From Closterium sp. NIES-65 (Eukaryota > Streptophyta > Zygnematophyceae > Desmidiales > Closteriaceae), in assembly GCA_948144175.1 (NCBI GenBank), contig CANXME010001461.1:558001-622000 (forward strand): DNA of 64,000 bases. The letters run 5' to 3'. Under the pieces are notes generated by a model. It searched no databases and was not told the origin of the DNA. It worked only from the letters and a program-made list of their open reading frames with translations. Made by a program: the position numbers and the translations under genes. Of the stretch, positions 9,770 to 19,845 are shown one piece after another. Each line of letters begins with the position of its first letter. The stretch's first letter is position 1.

Positions 9770-10518
9770 GAGTGACTGGATGCTGGTCACCAGGCATGAC
9801 ACTTCATCCTGTCGACGTACTAGGTCAGGGACGACCTGTACATCGGACAGCTGGAGGAGAAGATGACACATATTCGGATGGACGAGCATGAGTCTGCGAT
9901 AGACTACTGCAACCGTGCTCGACGAACCCTGCATGAGATGCGGATGGCGGGCGCCGAATACTCGACGGCGTGCTACATCATTCACATCGTCAAGGGCCTG
10001 CCACGCAGCTACAACCTCATGAAGAAGATGATGATGGTGCCCGGCACGCATGAGTCCCTCGACGAGGACTCCATCACCAACTACACCCTTCAAGACAAGG
10101 CGATGCAAGAGGCCGAACAGGCCACAGAGCTCCTTCCGCAGGCAAACTACGCTGCACGAACGAAGCTGAATCAACAACAAGGGCAGCGCGGGAAGCCGGG
10201 CGGAGGTGGTAGCGGAGGTGGCGGTCGACGAAGAACGTCCACGAGAAGAGGTCGACGCGGGACAAGGGCCGAGGAGGTAGTGGTCGACAGCGGGAGTGCT
10301 GGATCTGCCACGACCCCGACCATCTCTCCTACGAATGCCCCGAACGCGATAATAGCGACGAGGGCGGCAGCAAAGGAGGTTGGGGTCGGTCGGCCAGTCG
10401 TCGCCCCCGTCAAGATGCGAAGCTGTGCAAGGAGAAGGAGACGTTGAAGAAGACGTCGGCGACGAAGGATGTCGAAACCTCCATCGACAAGGGCCGATGC
10501 GACGGGGAGGCGTCGTGC
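9770..10518 (+). pseudogene. gag: Decayed copia gag of a second lineage (element M)
   Basis: The frame from about 9863 encodes a Gag fragment with the typical sequence MTHIRMDEHESAIDYCN, a helical core (IHIVKGLPRSYNLMKKMM) and a Gly-rich basic tail. A frameshift near 10220 moves to the frame that encodes a canonical zinc knuckle, CWICHDPDHLSYEC (Cys-x2-Cys-x4-His-x4-Cys), near 10288-10329. The lineage resembles the common Tnt1-like copia Gag and differs from the Gly-rich family in the rest of the window. Confidence 0.7.
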
Positions 10519-11195
10519 TAGATGGTCGGCGTGGTGGAGCCGACGGTCTCGCTGGCGCCGGAGGCTGGTGAGGACTTCCAGGCAGTAGCGGCAGCTGTGC
10601 AGGCCAACCCGATGGCGGTGCTGCTCGACAGTGGGTGCTCCCATCACCTGATGGGGACGAATGAGGTCTTCATCGACATGGCACCGAGCGATGGTGTGAA
10701 GCACGTGCGAATCCTAGACGTACTCTACGTTCCAGGCGTACATGCAAAGGGCTCGGATGCAGAGGAGGCATTGGTTGTCGTGCACAGTGACTTGTGCGGA
10801 CCGTTTCGGGTGGCTGCCAAGGATGGCAACTTGTACTTCCTGCTGCTGAAGGATCGCCATACTCGGCTCGTGTGGGCAATGCTGGTCGCTAAGAAGAGCG
10901 ATGTGCTGCGGGAATTCCAACAGTGGCTGGTGCTGGTAGAGCGACAGACGAAGAAGTCGGTGCTGTTGCTCCGCTCTGACCGAGGAGGGGAGTTCCTCAG
11001 GAAGGCGTTCACCGACTTCGTCAATGGGAAGGGTATCATCCACGACTTGACGTGCCCCTACACTCCGCAACAAAATGGCATGGCTGCACAAACAATATAT
11101 ATGAAAGTAGCAAGGGAGGTGCACGACCAATGTAACTACACTAGAACAAATAGCAAGCAGGGTATACATAACTTTAACACCGGTCTCTCTGGCTG
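10519..11195 (+). pseudogene. pol: Decayed copia protease-integrase (element M)
   Basis: One frame holds the protease motif LLDSGCSHHLMG, then jumps by deletion from the conserved LYVPG segment to the integrase core: HSDLCGPF with the first catalytic Asp, LRSDRGGEF with the second, then PQQNGMAAQ where relatives have the third acidic residue (QNGxAER, Glu). The GPREK-like pre-integrase zinc site is deleted and the third catalytic residue is lost, so the enzyme is inactive. Confidence 0.75.
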
Positions 11196-11420
11196 ACCCC
11201 TCTAGGGGGCGTAGTCGTACGACGTGCCTCCACCGTTCTTCCGTGTCCGGCAGCCCCCTCGGTATCCCTCATAGGTTTCCACCTTCCCTTGTTCTCTAAG
11301 AGCTTGGTGAGTCTTGCTGTTCTCCAGGACCAGTTTGTCAATGTGAATACTCCTGGGGGTGAGCGTTTGGCGATTTGTATGGACGCATGCACTTGCGAGC
11401 ACCTCGCCACTTTCGGAGCA
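11180..11420 (+). pseudogene. Fragment of Gly-rich-family copia protease region
   Basis: This piece aligns by eye with the protease-proximal segment of the main family (compare 38880-39090): a block like CTGACCCCTCTAGGGG, CCGTGTCCGGC, then TTGTTCTCTA and CTCCAGGACCAG in the same order. It lies inside element M and interrupts its integrase. The frame is broken. Confidence 0.5.
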
Positions 11421-12645
11421 CGGGCCGGCATCACGGTGGACGCACGTCACCATGCCGACGGATACCTCGACGGCGATGCTCCCTCTGCTCGCCGAGGTCA
11501 GTGCGCTGGCTGATGAGGACGTCGAGATCGTCTCTTCCTCCCCTTCCTTTGCCCCTCCTTCCCCTCCCCTTGTGGTCGACCTGCACGGGCTAACGGTGTC
11601 GGTCTCCGGGGAGGAGGGGAGAAGTGGGCCGTTGCCTGTGGCACCAGCCAAGAGCATCGCCTATGGCCGACATGACGCTACCAAAGTCGGCGTGGGAGTC
11701 ATCGGCAAGGCAACAGCCGACAGGGGAACAGGCAGCAGTGAAGCCAACCACGGAGCAGTCGACAACCGGTCAGTTGGTAGGGGAGACGACCGCAGGGGAG
11801 AATTCAGCGGGGAAGCCGACAGAGGTGCAGCAGGACGATGAAGGCGGCGACGTCGGTGACGATGGAGGGGACGCCGAGGAGTCGACCGATAGCGACGTGG
11901 TGGAGGTCCAGCCGGGACCATGGCATACAGGTTGACTTCGTCTCGGCCGGCTTCACCATGGTGTACGATGAGGTCGACAACGACCTGTTGTACGACCACG
12001 CCAAGGAGGATGAAGAACTGCAAGAGCTCGACCCCGACATGCATGCTAACCCTACACACCGTTGGGACATCTCAACGATGACGGTAAAGGAGGTGCTGGC
12101 GAGCTGGAAGGGCAAGGCAGTGAAGGCCGCCATGGAAGAGGAGATCCGTAGCCTCGTCGGCATGGGGACGTGGGAGCTGGTCGAACGCCCATGGGGGTGA
12201 ACATCATGAAGAACCGGTGGGTGCTGACGACGAAGTACCGCATTGACGACACCGTCAAGCGTGAGAAGGCGAGGTTGGTCGTGAAGGGTTTCACGCAGGT
12301 GTATGGCGCCAACTACAACAAGACGTACGCGCCAGTGAGCATCTACGTCACGCTGGGGATCTTTCTGAACATCATCGCCGTCCTCGACCTCAACCTGATG
12401 CAGCTCGACATGAAGAACGCCTTCCTCCAGAGCAAGCTCGACCGGGTACTGTATATGTAACAGCCGGACTACTTTAACTACGAGATCGGCAAGGTGTGCA
12501 AGCTGCAGCAGAGCCTCTATGGGTTGAAGCAGTCGCTGCTGCTGTGGTACAAGGCGCTCAATGATGTGCTGGTCAGCGCCGGGTGGAAGAAGAGCCTGGT
12601 CGGCACCTACTCTAGTATGTGGTTCCAAGCTAGCACCGCCAGGTG
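11421..12645 (+). pseudogene. pol: Decayed copia reverse transcriptase (element M)
   Basis: A linker-like stretch (11421-11930) leads to the RT N-terminus, with AMEEEIRSLVGMGTWELVE, near 12130-12190. After a frameshift, 12189-12460 encodes NRWVLTTKYR, RLVVKGFTQVYG, YAPVS and LDMKNAFLQ, the classic copia RT blocks. A TAA at 12458-12460 follows, then LQQSLYGLKQS. The sequence ends before the YVDD active site. This is an old, 3'-truncated copy. Confidence 0.8.
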
Positions 12646-12960
12646 AACATACCATCAAGTGAAATACAGTGAAGTGTATATTCTACCTGCCCACGGGTAG
12701 TTGCACGTTCTTGCGATACTGACAGTTGCGCATACTCGATAGTGCAATGCCGTCACTTCCCTCCAATTCAGTCGAATGTCGAATAGTGCATACTGAAATG
12801 CACGATTGGAGTGTACTTGGCGAATCCCGCAACATAGGTATGCGGTATGAGAAACCTCGCTACTCTGTATAGGGCGGCTACACGCGACAAAACCAGCGCG
12901 TGCAGGGCTTCGCCTCAACACATCAACACATTACACCCAAGAAATTCTGAGCCAACGAGT
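12646..12960 (+). other. No identifiable feature
   Basis: An AT-richer stretch with short repeats of the type ATAGTGCATACTGAA / GATAGTGCAAT, but no coding domain, LTR or RNA gene that I recognise. Confidence 0.3.
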
Positions 12961-13154
12961 TTGCGGCCCACGTGGAGCTTGTAGGATCGAGTTCCTGATT
13001 CGTTGAAGAGATCGCACGCCCACTAAAGACAACTGGGTGCCTCTTGATAGAATCGAAAACCACTCTGTCCTCACCGAGTATCTACGCAGCCGCAACTTCT
13101 GAGATGTGCACCCACTCTTGTAGGGAGGGCCTCCTTGAGGAGGGTGGTTGGTAG
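12961..13154 (+). pseudogene. pol: Gypsy chromodomain remnant (plus strand)
   Basis: About 40 codons (12985-13101) match the C-terminal chromodomain of the intact gypsy next door: RIEFLIR, then a TGA in place of Trp, RDRTPTKDNWVPLD, EYLRSRNF and a stop. A polypurine-like CTTGAGGAGGGTGG follows before an LTR. Chromodomains steer integration to marked chromatin. This copy is only a 3' fragment. Confidence 0.7.
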
Positions 13155-13495
13155 TGTAAGGATTTTTTTTTTCCTTACTTCGCGCCCCTGCTCATCGCGT
13201 CGTACCCGACTGTTCGCGCCAACAGTACCCAGCAGTGCACCGTTACCACTCGCGACAATCGCCTCAACCACTGTTCCCGCCACTGTTCACGACGCGACCC
13301 AATCTCACAGCTCGGTTAGTAACCCGCGTTCCAGACTTCCGCCTCGGCATTTTCCCAACCTCGGCACTAGGCCCGTAGCACACCCCACTTTCACGTTAGC
13401 TTCGCTAGATAACCTTCGCTCATCTCTTCGCTCAATAACATGTTTTTGCTTCTGAAGTGCAATTCTAGCTCGTTCACTCAATTGCACTCATAACA
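13155..13495 (+). repeat. Diverged gypsy LTR (plus strand)
   Basis: Starts TGTAAGGA and ends TTGCACTCATAACA, terminal blocks shared with the 328-bp LTR of the neighbouring element in opposite orientation. The interior is diverged and includes a T-run. It is the 3' LTR of the remnant at 12961. Confidence 0.6.
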
Positions 13496-13537
13496 ACTCA
13501 TAATAGTGCTCGTCTATGTGAGTTGTGTTTGAGTTTT

Positions 13538-13865
13538 TGTTACGGGTGCAATGAATCGAGGTAGCGAGAATTGCACTAAGGTGTCAAACGAGTACAAAAT
13601 GTGAGCGAAGGCATGAGCGAGCATTTATACGCGAAACATGCAAAACGGTAACGCGGTGCGTGCGAACTTGCTAGTGCTACGCTGGAGCGAGGCTCGGGCT
13701 AGTCCCGAAGCGTAGGCCGATACGGCCATGCCAGCAGTGCGAGGTTTGGCAAAACAGTGCGCGCGAAGTCGGCGAAGTTCCGTTAGCAGTAACGGGCGAA
13801 CAGTCGGCTGTTGCTGTACGCGATGTAGTCGGCTCCGTAAGGAATGCCTGAGAAAATTCCTTACA
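13538..13865 (-). repeat. 3' LTR of the chromovirus
   Basis: A 328-bp LTR. Read on the minus strand it starts TGTAAGGAATT and ends CCCGTAACA. It looks identical to the copy at 18727-19054. The polypurine tract, about ten G followed by TAG, lies at 13866-13885 on the minus strand. Confidence 0.92.
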
Positions 13866-13895
13866 CTACCCCCCCCCCTTAAGAAGCCCCCTCCG

Positions 13896-16800
13896 CTACG
13901 CGAGTGCGTGTATATCGCGGAGTCCCCGGCTTCTCAAGTACACTTGCAGGGCAGGGTGATTTTCGATGTTGCTCAGGGGCACCCAGCTATCTTCAGTTGG
14001 CGTGCGGTCTTTCCAGCGAACGAGGAATTCAATCCTCCTGATTCCCGTGGGGTGGCGGATCCGATGGCTCAAAAATTTTTCGGGCTCGATGATCGGCTCT
14101 GATGCAGGGCGAGTCATTGATTGTGGCCGGTGACGCGGCAGTTGACTCGTGGTCGGGATGTATGGGCGAAGTAGGCTGACGTGGAACGAAGAGCTGATGT
14201 ACCAGTCAATTGGCAACAGTAGGTGCGCGGTGACGGGTGTGATCATGTGACTGATTTGGAATGGTCCACAGTAGCGCGGTCGTAATTTTGGTACGTCGGG
14301 CAGTCGCAGATTTTGCGTGTCGAGTAGCACGTAATCTCCAGATTGATACGTGACGGGGCGGCGGTGGCGATCAGCGTTGCGCTTAGCGATGACGTTGGCC
14401 TTTTTTATTGCTTCGGCGGCTCTGGCGCGGGCAGCTTGCAGGATTTCGGCGAATTGTTGTGCGCGTGGCGTTGGGTTGTCCGGACTCGGCGTCATGGGCA
14501 CTGTGGGGTTCTGCCCATAGTTCAGGTAGAACGGGGACTGCTGCGTCGTGGCTGATGTGGCGTTGTTGTACGCGAACTCGATCAGCGGCAGCTGCTGCTC
14601 CCAGGTCGTGGGGTCGTCGCACGTGGCACGAATCAACTGCTCCATCGTCTGATTCGTCCGCTCCGTTTGGCCGTCGGTCTCGGGGTGGTACGACGAACTG
14701 AACTGTAGCCTGGTCCCGAACTGCTCCCAGAGGTTCTTCCAGAAGTTGCTGGTAAACTTCGTGTCCCTGTCGCTGATAATTGCTGCTGGTATCCCGTGCA
14801 GGCGAACAACGGCTGCGATGAACAGGCGAGCGGTCTCTTCGGCTGAGATCGACTTTTTGCACGCAGCGAAGTGTGCCATCTTCGTCAACCTATCCACGAC
14901 GACCATCACCGCGTCGTTACCCCCAGGGTTCGAAGGTAACCCTGTGACGAAGTCCATGGTTACTTGCTGCCAGGCGCGTTCGGGCGGTGGGATCGGTTGC
15001 AATTGACCCGCCTTCCGCTTCCTTGAACTCTTCATCACCTGACACGTCGGGCACGAGCCCACGTGCTGCTGTACGTCGGTCAACAGCTCCGGCCAGTAAT
15101 AGTACCGCTGCAGTTGCTGTCGTGTTTTTTCTACCCCGAAATGTCCCGAGGTAATCCCGTCGTGTGCCTCCTGCAGTAGCAGCTCCCTCAGTAGTGAGTA
15201 CGCGGGTACCCAAATGCGGTTGGTGCCTGTTTTTACGTAATAAACTCCTTTTGCTTCTGCCAGTTGCTGTGAATTTCCGGTCGTGAAAAATGGGTCGGTG
15301 CGGTATCCGTGGGTGAATAGGCCAGTTAAAAGCGGGTTGGTCTGGGCGAGTAGGATGGCGTGGAGTTGGGCGGTGGGGCGGGTGAGAGCGTCGGCGATGT
15401 TGGATGCTCCTTTTTTGTACGTGACGGTGTAGTGAAAATTGGACTCGAGATAGTCCAACCAGCGAATCTGTCGTGGGTTGAGATTCGGTTGGGCGCGAAG
15501 GTACTGTAGCGAGCGGTGGTCTGTCCGTACTGTCACGTCGGCACCAGTCAGGTAACATCGCCAAACTTTGAATGCGTGCACGATCGCTAGCATCTCGCGG
15601 TCGTGTATCGGGTAGTTACGTTCGGGCGGGTGTAACTTGCGGGACTCGTACGCGATTGGCTGGAGGCCATTCCCGAAATCCTGCAACAGTACTGCTCCCA
15701 CAGCGATGTCACTTGCGTCGGTGACGAGCTCGAACGGACGGTGGGGATCTGCAATGTGAAGGACGGGCGGGGAGCACAAAATTTTTTTGAGGGCCGAGAA
15801 GGCAGCTTGCTCTTTCTCCCCCCACGTGTACTCAACCCCCTTCCTCAGCAGGTCAGTCAACGGGGCAGTCAGTTTCGCCATGTCGGGGACGAACCGGCGC
15901 ACGTAGTTGACGAACCCCAGGAAACTCTGCAACTCGGTCAAGTTGGTCGGCGCGTGCCAAGCCTGAATCGTCGCAATTTTCTTCGGGTCTATTTCCACTC
16001 CTGCAGCTGAAATAACATGTCCCAAAAACTCCAGGCGGTCCTGTAAAAACTCACACTTAGATGCTTTGGTCAGTAGGCGGTTCTCACTCAGGATTTTAAA
16101 AACTGCTTCGATGTCGTGTAAGTGCTGTGCTCTGTCAGGGCTGTAAATCAGTATGTCGTCCAGATAAACGATGACGCACTTATCTAAAAGCGGGCGGAAT
16201 GCTTCGTTCATGGTCATTTGGAAAGTGGCGGGGGCGTTGGTCAGTCCGAATGGCATGACGGTGTATTCGAAGGATCCGTAGCGTGTTCGGAATGCGGTTT
16301 TAGGGCAGTCGGGTGGGTTGACGCGGATTTGGTGGTAGCCTCCTCGGAGGTCGATTTTCGAGAAAACCCGGGCTGTGCGCAGTTGGTCGATCAGTTCGTC
16401 GGCCCGTGGGATGGGGTAACGGGATTTGATGGTAACCCTGTTCAGTGCCCTGTAGTCGATGCACATGCGAAAACCCCCGTCCTTTTTCGGTGTGAACAGT
16501 ATTGGTGCGGCGAAGGGCGACGAACTAGGGCGAATGAATTCCTTTTCTAGCAGGTAATCGAGCTGCTTCCTTAGTTCGTCTAGTTCGGGTTGGGCCAGTC
16601 GGAACTGTCGCTGTACTGTTGGCTGTGCCCCCGGTTCCAGTTCTATCCTGTGATCGTGCGGTCGCTGAGGTGGCAGTCCCGTCGGCAGGTCATCCGGGAA
16701 AATGTCACTGTACTGTTGTAACAGTGCCGCCAGGTCACTCGGTACGTCGGTCAGCAGTTTCTGTAAATCGCCTCCCTTGTCTGCTGCCTCGGCTTCCCGA

Positions 16801-17324
16801 ATGTCAACCGCGTACACGTCGGCTCCGGCCGCAACAGCGCGTTTCATCGTGATCGCGTTGACACGCACCGACGAAGACTCAGGCGAGCCCCAGCGAGGTA
16901 AGGCGATGCTGTTACCGTTCACTCGCACGGTGCAGTCACCCGTCGTCCAGTCAATTCGCGGGTTGTGTCGTCGCAGCCAATCACGCCCGAGTAAAATGTC
17001 GGTTCCGTCGAGGGTCGTTGCGAGCATTTCCTGACTAAACGTGAAGTTACCCCCGCATCGAATCCGAACTCGGTCTACGCGTTCCCGTATTGCCAGCGGC
17101 GTGCCGTCTACCAGTCGTGCGTCGATCTCAGGTAAGCATCGGTCCAGTGGCAGTCGCAGTTTTCGTGCTGTAGCAGTGTTAATGAGGCTGTGGCTGGCTC
17201 CCCCATCTACGAAGATTTTAACTAAGTCCGTCCCAATTTTCCCACTGAGCAGTATAGGGCTATCTACCGTGGTACCCTCCTTATTCGGCCGGGTGTGGTC
17301 GATTGCGTGAACCGGCACAATCAC
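13896..17324 (-). CDS. pol: Gypsy Pol polyprotein with chromodomain
   Basis: Open for 1142 codons from an in-frame GTG at 17324. The frame is open upstream to the slippery site at 17399-17405, so it is probably made as a Gag-Pol fusion by -1 frameshifting. Domains by rough residue: protease with VDGGASHSL (about 39-47), RT with FSKIDLRGGYHQI and the YLDDILIY active site (about 387-394), RNase H with VTDASDIAVGAV (about 530), integrase with a His-His-Cys-Cys zinc site (about 705-755) and catalytic Asp (MDFVTGLP), Asp (ISDRDTKF) and Glu (DGQTERTNQ), and a C-terminal chromodomain (RRIEFLVRWKDRTPTEDSW, about 1090-1110). All catalytic residues that I can check are present. The Gly after the protease Asp replaces the usual Ser/Thr, a variant also known in other plant gypsy proteases. 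Confidence 0.93.
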   Translation of the reverse strand: MIVPVHAIDHTRPNKEGTTVDSPILLSGKIGTDLVKIFVDGGASHSLINTATARKLRLPLDRCLPEIDARLVDGTPLAIRERVDRVRIRCGGNFTFSQEMLATTLDGTDILLGRDWLRRHNPRIDWTTGDCTVRVNGNSIALPRWGSPESSSVRVNAITMKRAVAAGADVYAVDIREAEAADKGGDLQKLLTDVPSDLAALLQQYSDIFPDDLPTGLPPQRPHDHRIELEPGAQPTVQRQFRLAQPELDELRKQLDYLLEKEFIRPSSSPFAAPILFTPKKDGGFRMCIDYRALNRVTIKSRYPIPRADELIDQLRTARVFSKIDLRGGYHQIRVNPPDCPKTAFRTRYGSFEYTVMPFGLTNAPATFQMTMNEAFRPLLDKCVIVYLDDILIYSPDRAQHLHDIEAVFKILSENRLLTKASKCEFLQDRLEFLGHVISAAGVEIDPKKIATIQAWHAPTNLTELQSFLGFVNYVRRFVPDMAKLTAPLTDLLRKGVEYTWGEKEQAAFSALKKILCSPPVLHIADPHRPFELVTDASDIAVGAVLLQDFGNGLQPIAYESRKLHPPERNYPIHDREMLAIVHAFKVWRCYLTGADVTVRTDHRSLQYLRAQPNLNPRQIRWLDYLESNFHYTVTYKKGASNIADALTRPTAQLHAILLAQTNPLLTGLFTHGYRTDPFFTTGNSQQLAEAKGVYYVKTGTNRIWVPAYSLLRELLLQEAHDGITSGHFGVEKTRQQLQRYYYWPELLTDVQQHVGSCPTCQVMKSSRKRKAGQLQPIPPPERAWQQVTMDFVTGLPSNPGGNDAVMVVVDRLTKMAHFAACKKSISAEETARLFIAAVVRLHGIPAAIISDRDTKFTSNFWKNLWEQFGTRLQFSSSYHPETDGQTERTNQTMEQLIRATCDDPTTWEQQLPLIEFAYNNATSATTQQSPFYLNYGQNPTVPMTPSPDNPTPRAQQFAEILQAARARAAEAIKKANVIAKRNADRHRRPVTYQSGDYVLLDTQNLRLPDVPKLRPRYCGPFQISHMITPVTAHLLLPIDWYISSSFHVSLLRPYIPTTSQLPRHRPQSMTRPASEPIIEPEKFLSHRIRHPTGIRRIEFLVRWKDRTPTEDSWVPLSNIENHPALQVYLRSRGLRDIHALA

Positions 17325-17383
17325 TCGGTGAGGGTCGGTTGGGTCGGGCGAGCGGCGTGACCTGTCAGTAGAGGGCCCGTCTG

Positions 17384-18544
17384 CTACTGACTTCCAGCGT
17401 TTCCCTGCTGCTTGGTCTGTGTCTGCTGCTCAGCTTCCCCCTTTCCCTTAGCGTTTTCCGGGCATTCGCTCTTGCGATGTCCCGGCCGATTGCACGCAAA
17501 GCGGCGCCCTTTGAACGGTGCGGCAGCGGCATTTGCGGCGACGGCGCGTATCGTGGCGCTCTCGTTCGTCCCACGAGGCCGATGTCCCCAGGTGTTGTTT
17601 CCGTAGGACCCCGGTCTCGGTCGGCGAAAGAAGTCGAGCTTCTCCGCCATAGCGAGAATTTCCTGAAACTCAGTGACGCCGCGAAGCTGGATTTCCTGAG
17701 CGATGTCCTGCTTCAGGCCGCCGATGTAGCGGTCGATGCGTTCGCTCTCATGCATGTAGCCCACCTGCTCGCATAGCGCCAGAAATCCGCTCGTGTAATC
17801 CTGGACGGAACCGAGTTGGCGCCAAGTGCGGAGCTTCTGTCGCGCCGAGATCGAGGCCGCGATTGGCTCAAATCGAGCGCGCAGACCTGCGCACCACGCG
17901 TCCCACGTGCGATACTGGGGCACCTCCACGAAATACGACGGCGCCCAGGGTCCGGTTTGTCCTTCCCGTGTCGGTAGTGTCGCGTAGTCGGTCGGCTTTG
18001 TGACGATGACGCGCCACCAGTCCATGGCGGGTCCTCGCAGCAACGACACGGCGTATCGAATCTTCGCCGAGTCCTCCGAGACGTAGTTGGCGTCGAAGAA
18101 AACATTCATTGTGAATAACCACGCCTGAACGGTAGGACCACCCCGTTGACTCGGGTCAAAGCATGGCGGGCGCTGCGGTTTCAGCGGCATCGGTGACGGC
18201 AGTCCCGAATCGTGGGTTGGTGCCGAAATCGTGACGCGAGGCTGACTTGGGGCCGCAGGCGTCGCTCTGGGGTGTGTCGTGCCGTGGTCGTCGTCTCCGT
18301 CGGGGCGGACGACGCCATCACTGGCCGCGCTCGCGGGTTGCCCCACACTCCCGTGTTGTGATGTTGAGGGTGCAGGTTGAATCGGAGTGCCAGGTGCTTG
18401 GGATTGTGCTCTCATGAGGTCATTTTGCAGTGATGAGCGTTCTGCCGTCAATGCCGCGATTTCCTCGGAGCTTTCGTGCAGTTGTCGCAGCAGATCGTTC
18501 AAACGCTCCTGCGTGAGGGTGGTGACGTCGATGTTTTCGGCCAT
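17384..18544 (-). CDS. gag: Gypsy Gag
   Basis: 386 codons from the ATG at 18544 to the TAG at 17384-17386. The N-terminus is predicted coiled coil (EERSSLQNDL-type heptads around residues 10-45), followed by a Ser/Pro-rich linker, the retrotransposon Gag core (QAWLFTMNVFFDANYV, LLRGPAMDWWR, VQDYTSGFLALCEQVGYM) and a basic tail. The knuckle reads FACNRPGHRKSEC, so it keeps Cys-His-Cys but has Arg where the first Cys is expected. Gag builds the particle and binds RNA. The pol frame overlaps the last codons at -1. Confidence 0.9.
   Translation of the reverse strand: MAENIDVTTLTQERLNDLLRQLHESSEEIAALTAERSSLQNDLMRAQSQAPGTPIQPAPSTSQHGSVGQPASAASDGVVRPDGDDDHGTTHPRATPAAPSQPRVTISAPTHDSGLPSPMPLKPQRPPCFDPSQRGGPTVQAWLFTMNVFFDANYVSEDSAKIRYAVSLLRGPAMDWWRVIVTKPTDYATLPTREGQTGPWAPSYFVEVPQYRTWDAWCAGLRARFEPIAASISARQKLRTWRQLGSVQDYTSGFLALCEQVGYMHESERIDRYIGGLKQDIAQEIQLRGVTEFQEILAMAEKLDFFRRPRPGSYGNNTWGHRPRGTNESATIRAVAANAAAAPFKGRRFACNRPGHRKSECPENAKGKGEAEQQTQTKQQGNAGSQ
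17399..17405 (-). promoter_or_regulatory. Putative -1 frameshift slippery heptamer GGGAAAC
   Basis: In the gag frame the minus strand reads CAG GGA AAC GCT, giving the canonical heptamer G GGA AAC six codons before the gag stop. Slipping -1 at this point enters a frame that stays open through the whole of pol. A downstream stimulatory structure is plausible in the GC-rich stretch but I cannot fold it here. Confidence 0.65.
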
Positions 18545-18726
18545 GACGAAGGGCGTCGGCTCGTCTTAGTCTAGGCGCAGTCGTGGCTGCACGCGTTTAC
18601 GAGAGAACGCGAGGACAGCGGCTCCTAGGGGCTAAGGTGCGTGAGTCCCTTCGAGTGAAAAATCAAAAGTTGATTTCCTGGTGTGCGGAGATGCGCGGTC
18701 CGAAAGAAAGGGGCTCTGATACCAAG
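18545..18726 (-). promoter_or_regulatory. Gypsy 5' leader and primer binding site
   Basis: On the minus strand the LTR end is followed, after a 2-nt spacer, by TGGTATCAGAGCCCC (18710-18724), a perfect 12-nt match to the usual initiator Met tRNA site plus extra bases. The short leader (about 180 nt) then leads to the gag ATG. Confidence 0.85.
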
Positions 18727-19054
18727 TGTTACGGGTGCAATGAATCGAGGTAGCGAGAATTGCACTAAGGTGTCAAACGAGTACAAAATGTGAGCGAAGG
18801 CATGAGCGAGCATTTATACGCGAAACATGCAAAACGGTAACGCGGTGCGTGCGAACTTGCTAGTGCTACGCTGGAGCGAGGCTCGGGCTAGTCCCGAAGC
18901 GTAGGCCGATACGGCCATGCCAGCAGTGCGAGGTTTGGCAAAACAGTGCGCGCGAAGTCGGCGAAGTTCCGTTAGCAGTAACGGGCGAACAGTCGGCTGT
19001 TGCTGTACGCGATGTAGTCGGCTCCGTAAGGAATGCCTGAGAAAATTCCTTACA
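18727..19054 (-). repeat. 5' LTR of the chromovirus
   Basis: A 328-bp LTR identical by eye to 13538-13865, flanked on its outer side by GTTTT. It should hold the element promoter. I did not identify a clear TATA box. Confidence 0.92.
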
Positions 19055-19845
19055 GTTTTCCTCCCTTGAATTTGCTCTCGCGGGATACACCCGATCGAAG
19101 CCCACAATGGTGCCTGCCTGAGCAACACCTTCCTTGCAGCGACTTCTGTCGCAGCGGTCGCACATGGCCAAGGCCTTGCCGCGCCAGTTGCGGGCTTGCG
19201 AGAGATTCGCTAGCGACCGCCTTGTCCAGGCCCTAGTTGGCGACAGTGATATTTGCAAGATCCGAAGTTAGCAGGACTGGGGCTCTCCAGCTAGGAGTCA
19301 ACATTCCGCTTGACTTTTTAACCAATAAGTCCGGCAAACATTGTGGTGACCGTGAATGTGGATCCTAAGTGTCGGGCGGAGCCCACCCTTCACTGTGGTT
19401 GGGAACGGGCCCTTAATACGAGGCGTCTTCCTTCCCTCCAATAATTCCTTGTCCAAAAAATCATGTTCCGTTTTTGCTTTCGCCAACATGGTCACCTTCG
19501 CACACACCTTACGAAACGCCCATTAGAAGGCTCGATGGCGACTAAGGGAACGCGTTCCCCGCAGCGATTTCTGTCGCAGCAGTCAGCACTGCGTCCCGCC
19601 ACAGAGGTCCCTCCCGCCTCGCACGGAAGCTCCGTGGAGCGGATGATGCGCCGCACACTAGGCTCGCTGCGATGCCCATTTAAGCATCCGTGAACGATCG
19701 CTCTCGTCACCTCGTCTGCTTTACCAGTTAGCACCAATCTTCCTCTAGCACTCTTTCTCTCGGATTGCTCCGCTTCACACTCCTGCTCTACTCCTGCTCT
19801 CGGATTACTCTCGGATTACTCGTGGCACTCAAAAGCGAAGAGCCA
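19055..19845 (+). other. Presumed upstream region of the EGF-like gene
   Basis: No transposon domain or open protein of note. Two similar blocks around TTCTGTCGCAGC (near 19147 and 19570) are the only internal repeat that I see. The last 100 bp contain repeats of CTCTCGGATTACT / CTCCTGCTCT ahead of the ATG. This is the likely promoter and 5' UTR of the next gene, but no core element is obvious. Confidence 0.4.

Larger units (their letters stand above)
13538..19054 (-). mobile_element. Ty3/gypsy chromovirus, complete, recent
   Basis: A 5517-bp minus-strand element with two 328-bp LTRs that read identical by eye, a perfect 5-bp target duplication GTTTT (13533-13537 and 19055-19059), primer site, polypurine tract, open gag and open pol. 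Pol order is protease, RT, RNase H, integrase, chromodomain, as in chromoviruses. Identical LTRs imply recent insertion. It landed just downstream of an older relative lying in the opposite orientation. Confidence 0.92.

Noticed and set aside
13538..19054. Endogenous plant pararetrovirus
   Set aside because: True LTRs, target duplication, integrase and chromodomain identify a Ty3/gypsy chromovirus; no movement protein is seen.
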